From: Haemophilus sp.
GTDB taxonomy: Bacteria; Pseudomonadota; Gammaproteobacteria; Enterobacterales; Pasteurellaceae
Assembly: GCA_019423005.1 (NCBI GenBank)
Contig: JAHZCF010000095.1
Location: 1-8,228 of the forward strand
Reading direction: 5' to 3'
Length of the DNA stretch: 8,228 bases
Part shown: positions 5,143 through 8,228 of the stretch, piece after piece
Position numbering within the stretch: the first letter of the stretch is position 1
Layout: each line of letters starts with the position of its first letter
The notes under the pieces: model-generated
The model's input: the letters and a program-made list of their open reading frames with translations, nothing else
The model's database searches: none
Told to the model about the DNA's origin: nothing
Translations under genes and position numbers: made by a program

Positions 5143-5181
5143 AGGTAAAGATTTTATAATTTTAACTTTAGAGGGTGATTT

Positions 5182-6420
5182 ATGAGCACTACAACTAATA
5201 AAAAATGGAATAAATTTGATACAGCTTGGGTATTAAACTTATTTGGTACTGCGGTGGGCGCAGGGGTATTATTTTTACCAATCAATGCAGGGATGGGCGG
5301 CTTTTGGCCTTTGATTGTGATGGCGGTTTTAGTTGGACCGATGACGTATTTTGCGCATCGTGGTTTGGCTTATTTCGTGTTGTCTTCTTCTAAACCAGGC
5401 AGTGATATTACCGAAGTAGTAGAAGAACATTTCGGCCCGACTGCAGGGAAATTAATTACCTTATTATATTTCTTTGCGATCTTCCCAATTTTATTGATTT
5501 ATGGAAATGGAATCACTAATACGGTTGATTCTTTTATCGTCAACCAATTAGGCATGGCTTCACCAAACCGTGTTATTCTGTCTTTTGTGTTAATTGCAGT
5601 ATTGATTTCGGTGATGTTGTTCAGTGAAAAAGTGATGTTGAAAATCACCGAATTACTGGTTTACCCATTGGTGTTGATTCTTTTTGCGCTATCGATTTAT
5701 CTCATTCCGCAATGGAATGCTTCAATGCTTTATGAACTTCCGACTGCTGGTGGCTTTATCACAACATTGTGGTTAACTATCCCTGTATTGGTTTTCTCTT
5801 TTAACCATTCTCCGGCAATTTCGTCTTTCACGCTTTCTCAACAACGTGAATATAAAGATTTTAATACAACGGAATATCACATCGGTCGTACAGAAAAAGG
5901 CACTTCAACCGTATTACTGTTCTTTGTGATGTTCTTTGTATTTAGCTGTGTATTAACCTTAACACCAGCAGAGTTATTAGAAGCAAAAGCACAAAATATT
6001 AGTATTTTGTCTTATCTTGCGAACAAATTTGATAACCCATATATTTCTTATTTCGCACCATTAGTGGCTTTCTTCGCGATTACAAGCTCATTCTTTGGTC
6101 ATTATTTAGGGGCGCGTGAAGGTTTAGAAGGTTTATACCTCAAAATGAAAGGTGAAAGTGTGAATCGTAAAAAATTAAATTACGGTACTGCAGTTTTCTT
6201 CTTACTGACTTTATGGGGCGTAGCGATTATTAACCCAAGTATTTTAGGTTTGATTGAATCCCTTGGGGGCCCAATCATTGCGATGATCCTTTTCATTATG
6301 CCTATGTATGCGATCCGCAATGTTCCAGCAATGAAACGCTATCAAGGTCGCTTTAGCAATGTATTTGTTACAGTTATGGGATTAATTGCTATCTCCGCGG
6401 TCGTATATGGATTATTATAA
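5182..6420 (+). CDS. sdaC: Serine transporter SdaC (HAAAP family)
   Basis: An inner-membrane permease of the hydroxy/aromatic amino acid family that takes up L-serine with protons. It has 412 residues, mostly hydrophobic, fitting about 11 membrane helices: the first spans about residues 14-34 with the family motif GTAVGAGVLFLP, the second about 40-57, and the last ends at the C-terminus (VFVTVMGLIAISAVVYGLL). Other family marks are FSFNHSPAISSF and the hydrophilic loop TLSQQREYKDF. The start ATG has the ribosome site GAGGGTG at 5171-5177. The close downstream partner sdaA supports serine rather than threonine or aromatic substrates; H. influenzae Rd has the same pair (HI0289-HI0288, from memory). 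Upstream lie a predicted promoter, a CRP-like site and an ARG-box-like repeat. Confidence 0.93.
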   Translation: MSTTTNKKWNKFDTAWVLNLFGTAVGAGVLFLPINAGMGGFWPLIVMAVLVGPMTYFAHRGLAYFVLSSSKPGSDITEVVEEHFGPTAGKLITLLYFFAIFPILLIYGNGITNTVDSFIVNQLGMASPNRVILSFVLIAVLISVMLFSEKVMLKITELLVYPLVLILFALSIYLIPQWNASMLYELPTAGGFITTLWLTIPVLVFSFNHSPAISSFTLSQQREYKDFNTTEYHIGRTEKGTSTVLLFFVMFFVFSCVLTLTPAELLEAKAQNISILSYLANKFDNPYISYFAPLVAFFAITSSFFGHYLGAREGLEGLYLKMKGESVNRKKLNYGTAVFFLLTLWGVAIINPSILGLIESLGGPIIAMILFIMPMYAIRNVPAMKRYQGRFSNVFVTVMGLIAISAVVYGLL

Positions 6421-6455
6421 GCGGCTTTTTAGTTTAGCTTAGGATTTAAAATAAT

Positions 6456-7826
6456 ATGATTAGTGTATTTGATATGTTTAAAGTGGGGGTTGGGCCATCC
6501 AGCTCCCATACTGTCGGCCCGATGAAAGCAGGCAAACAGTTTATTGACGATTTAATCGAGCAAGGTAAATTTAATGATGCAGCAACCTTGCACGTTGATG
6601 TGTATGGCTCTCTCTCAATGACGGGGCTTGGCCATAATACAGATATTGCGATCATTATGGGATTGGCCGGTTATCTACCGCATGATGTGGATATTGATTT
6701 AATCCCAACCTTTATCGAACAGGTTAAACAAACCAAAAAACTGTCGATTGTACAGGGCAAAAAAACGGTTAATTTCGATTGGGATGCCAATATGGTATTC
6801 CATAATTCCTTTTTATCATTACATGAAAACGGTATGACCATTACTGCATTAGATGCTGAACGTAATGTGCTTTACCGTCAAACCTATTACTCTATTGGTG
6901 GTGGTTTTATCGTGGATGAGGCACATTTTGGTCAAGAGGAAAAAAATCCGGCGACTGTGCCTTATCCTTATCAACATGCTGAAGATATTTTGAAACATTG
7001 TCAGGAGAGTGGCTTAATGCTCTCAACAGTGATGATGAAAAATGAATTAGCATTGCGTGATAAAAAAGAGGTTGAAGCACATTTACAGAATGTTTGGAAA
7101 ACCATGAAAGATTGTATTGAACATGGTATTAAAACAGAAGGTGTGTTACCAGGGCCTTTAAAAGTGGCTCGTCGTGCGCCATCACTTTATCGTCTCTTGG
7201 AGGCGAATAGCGGCCGTTTAGCCCATGACCCAATGTATGTGATCGACTGGGTGAATATGTTTGCCCTTGCAGTGAATGAAGAGAATGCGGCAGGTGGTCG
7301 CGTCGTAACCGCGCCAACTAATGGTGCGTGTGGTATCGTGCCGGCGGTACTTTCTTATTATGAAAAATTTGTTGCACCTTTAACGCCAGAAGTCATAGAA
7401 CGTTACTTATTGGCTGCCGGTATGATTGGTTCCCTTTATAAGATGAATGCATCTATTTCGGGGGCTGAAGTCGGCTGCCAAGGTGAAGTGGGTGTGGCAT
7501 GTTCAATGGCTGCCGCAGGTTTAACTGAGATCTTAGGTGGTACACCAGTACAGGTGTGTATCGCAGCTGAAATTGCGATGGAACATAATCTTGGCTTAAC
7601 TTGCGATCCGGTTGGTGGTCAAGTACAAGTACCTTGTATTGAACGTAATGCCATTGCTTCAGTAAAAGCGATTAACGCTAGCCGTATGGCATTACGCCGA
7701 ACCACTAATCCTCGCGTAACCTTGGATAAAGTGATCGAAACCATGTATGAAACAGGTAAAGACATGAATGCCAAATATCGCGAAACATCGAAAGGTGGCT
7801 TAGCGGTGAAAGTAGTGTGTTCTTAA
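6456..7826 (+). CDS. sdaA: L-serine ammonia-lyase (L-serine dehydratase), iron-sulfur type, single chain
   Basis: Converts L-serine to pyruvate and ammonia in the cytoplasm, feeding imported serine into central metabolism. The 456-residue chain has the beta domain first (MISVFDMFKVGVGPSSSHTVGP, with the serine-binding SSSH at 15-18) and the alpha domain from about residue 185. Cys341 (GCQGEVGVAC), Cys383 (LTCDPVGG) and Cys394 (VPCIERN) match the three 4Fe-4S ligands of this family; the near-terminal Cys455 (VVCS) matches the tail cysteine that caps the cluster in the L. pneumophila enzyme. The length equals E. coli SdaA within a few residues. It starts 35 bases after sdaC with no terminator between, so it is the second gene of the operon. 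Its AGGA (6441-6444) is 11 bases from the ATG, longer than usual, but the N-terminus fixes this start. As an exposed-cluster enzyme it is expected to be oxygen-sensitive. Confidence 0.96.
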   Translation: MISVFDMFKVGVGPSSSHTVGPMKAGKQFIDDLIEQGKFNDAATLHVDVYGSLSMTGLGHNTDIAIIMGLAGYLPHDVDIDLIPTFIEQVKQTKKLSIVQGKKTVNFDWDANMVFHNSFLSLHENGMTITALDAERNVLYRQTYYSIGGGFIVDEAHFGQEEKNPATVPYPYQHAEDILKHCQESGLMLSTVMMKNELALRDKKEVEAHLQNVWKTMKDCIEHGIKTEGVLPGPLKVARRAPSLYRLLEANSGRLAHDPMYVIDWVNMFALAVNEENAAGGRVVTAPTNGACGIVPAVLSYYEKFVAPLTPEVIERYLLAAGMIGSLYKMNASISGAEVGCQGEVGVACSMAAAGLTEILGGTPVQVCIAAEIAMEHNLGLTCDPVGGQVQVPCIERNAIASVKAINASRMALRRTTNPRVTLDKVIETMYETGKDMNAKYRETSKGGLAVKVVCS

Positions 7827-7841
7827 GATTTCATTGATAAT

Positions 7842-7873
7842 AAAAGATCGGTCATTTTTGACCGCTCTTTTTT
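7842..7873. terminator. Bidirectional terminator between sdaA and the metallophosphoesterase gene
   Basis: Arms AAAAGATCGGTC (7842-7853) and GACCGCTCTTTT (7860-7871) pair with a single mismatch around an ATTTTT loop. T runs lie on the 3' side in both directions, so the hairpin can end sdaA transcripts (+) and the opposing gene (-), whose TAA stop (7872-7874) abuts the hairpin. The arms look like altered uptake signals: the right arm differs from GACCGCACTTTT at one base, the left from AAAAGTGCGGTC at two. Confidence 0.85.
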
Positions 7874-8228
7874 ATTTCCCTTTCACGTCAATAATAATTA
7901 CTTCAGACTGTGAACCTAAGCGCATAGGGATGCCCCAGAAGCCGTAACCAGAAGTGACAAAAAAATGTGGGTTGCCAATTTTTTCATGACCATAATCCAA
8001 ACGATACATCATTTTTGTGATCAAACTAGCAGGGAATACTTGCCCTTTATGCGCATGCCCTGAAACTTGGATATCAAGCGGGAGTGAAGCATGTTTTTCG
8101 ATATCTGTTGGACGGTGATCCAATAGAATAATTGGTAAGTCAGTATTCACTTGTTTTAATAACGTCTCGGTACTTGGTCTATCGTGAGCAAGATTGTCAT
8201 TTCGTCCAATCAGTACCAATTCATTATT
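7872..8228 (-). CDS. Calcineurin-like metallophosphoesterase, C-terminal part (5' end outside window)
   Basis: The last 118 residues of a metal-dependent phosphoesterase of the YkuE/YaeI-like type. The frame stays open through the right edge, so the N-terminal part, with the first metal-binding motifs, lies outside. A TTG at 8219 is not a credible start. Visible are GRNDN at residues 8-12 of the fragment, LLDHRP (35-40) containing the metal-ligand His, and GHAHKGQVFP (57-66), the GHxH metal motif. The usual GHxHGGQ form has Gly where this has Lys61. The ending SGYGFWGIPMRLGSQSEVIIIDV is typical of this subgroup. E. coli YaeI is reported as a phosphodiesterase with model substrates, and YkuE of Bacillus is wall-associated; the natural substrate here cannot be inferred. 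It converges on sdaA and ends at the shared terminator. Confidence 0.85.
   Translation of the reverse strand, partial: NNELVLIGRNDNLAHDRPSTETLLKQVNTDLPIILLDHRPTDIEKHASLPLDIQVSGHAHKGQVFPASLITKMMYRLDYGHEKIGNPHFFVTSGYGFWGIPMRLGSQSEVIIIDVKGK

Larger units (their letters stand above)
4896..5181. other. Intergenic region between tRNA-Asn and sdaC
   Basis: This 286-base gap holds, in order: the tRNA terminator, an uptake signal, a spaced inverted repeat (TTTATGT at 5024-5030 and ACATAAA at 5040-5046), the CRP-like site, the sdaC promoter, the ARG-box-like repeat, an AT-rich leader and the ribosome site. I see no convincing gene in it; the open frame starting inside tRNA-Asn codes a low-complexity peptide and has no ribosome site. 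Confidence 0.7.

Noticed and set aside
6421..6455. Terminator or separate promoter between sdaC and sdaA
   Set aside because: The 35-base gap has a T run but no stem of useful length before it, and no credible -35/-10 pair, so co-transcription is the simpler reading.

Overview
The window reads as chromosomal DNA from a Pasteurellaceae species of the Haemophilus influenzae type, most likely Haemophilus parainfluenzae or a close relative. The strongest sign is the 9-base DNA uptake signal AAGTGCGGT (or its complement ACCGCACTT), which occurs six times, mostly between genes and twice as an inverted pair in a terminator. The DNA is AT-rich, and every recognisable product resembles gamma-proteobacterial proteins. 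The species is an inference; a ferric-enterobactin-type receptor is, from memory, not typical of H. influenzae Rd.

Layout, left to right. (1) The 3' two thirds of a FepA-type TonB-dependent siderophore receptor gene (+ strand, cut by the left edge) ends in a terminator made of two facing uptake signals. (2) rpmE (ribosomal protein bL31, - strand) converges on it and has its own terminator, a structured leader and a clear promoter. (3) A divergent + strand operon mutY-yggX-mltC follows: adenine glycosylase, iron/oxidative damage protein, and lytic transglycosylase lipoprotein. This is the same order as in E. coli, and it ends in a strong hairpin terminator. (4) A tRNA-Phe(GAA)/tRNA-Asn(GTT) pair, 2 bp apart, has its own promoter and terminator. 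(5) A 286-bp gap carries the control region of (6) sdaC-sdaA, serine transporter and iron-sulfur L-serine dehydratase. (7) The 3' end of a - strand metallophosphoesterase gene, cut by the right edge, converges on sdaA and shares a bidirectional terminator with it.

The genes fall into known functional units. mutY and yggX both concern oxidative damage and iron-sulfur proteins. sdaC and sdaA form a serine import and deamination pathway that yields pyruvate and ammonia. The most informative non-coding stretch is upstream of sdaC: a candidate CRP site about 60 bp upstream of the predicted start, a well-spaced -35/-10 pair, and an 18-bp ARG-box-like inverted repeat just downstream of the predicted start.

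I see no mobile element, CRISPR array, toxin-antitoxin, phage or defence module, and no convincing undescribed multi-gene system. The points worth a second look are regulatory or concern uptake-signal placement.
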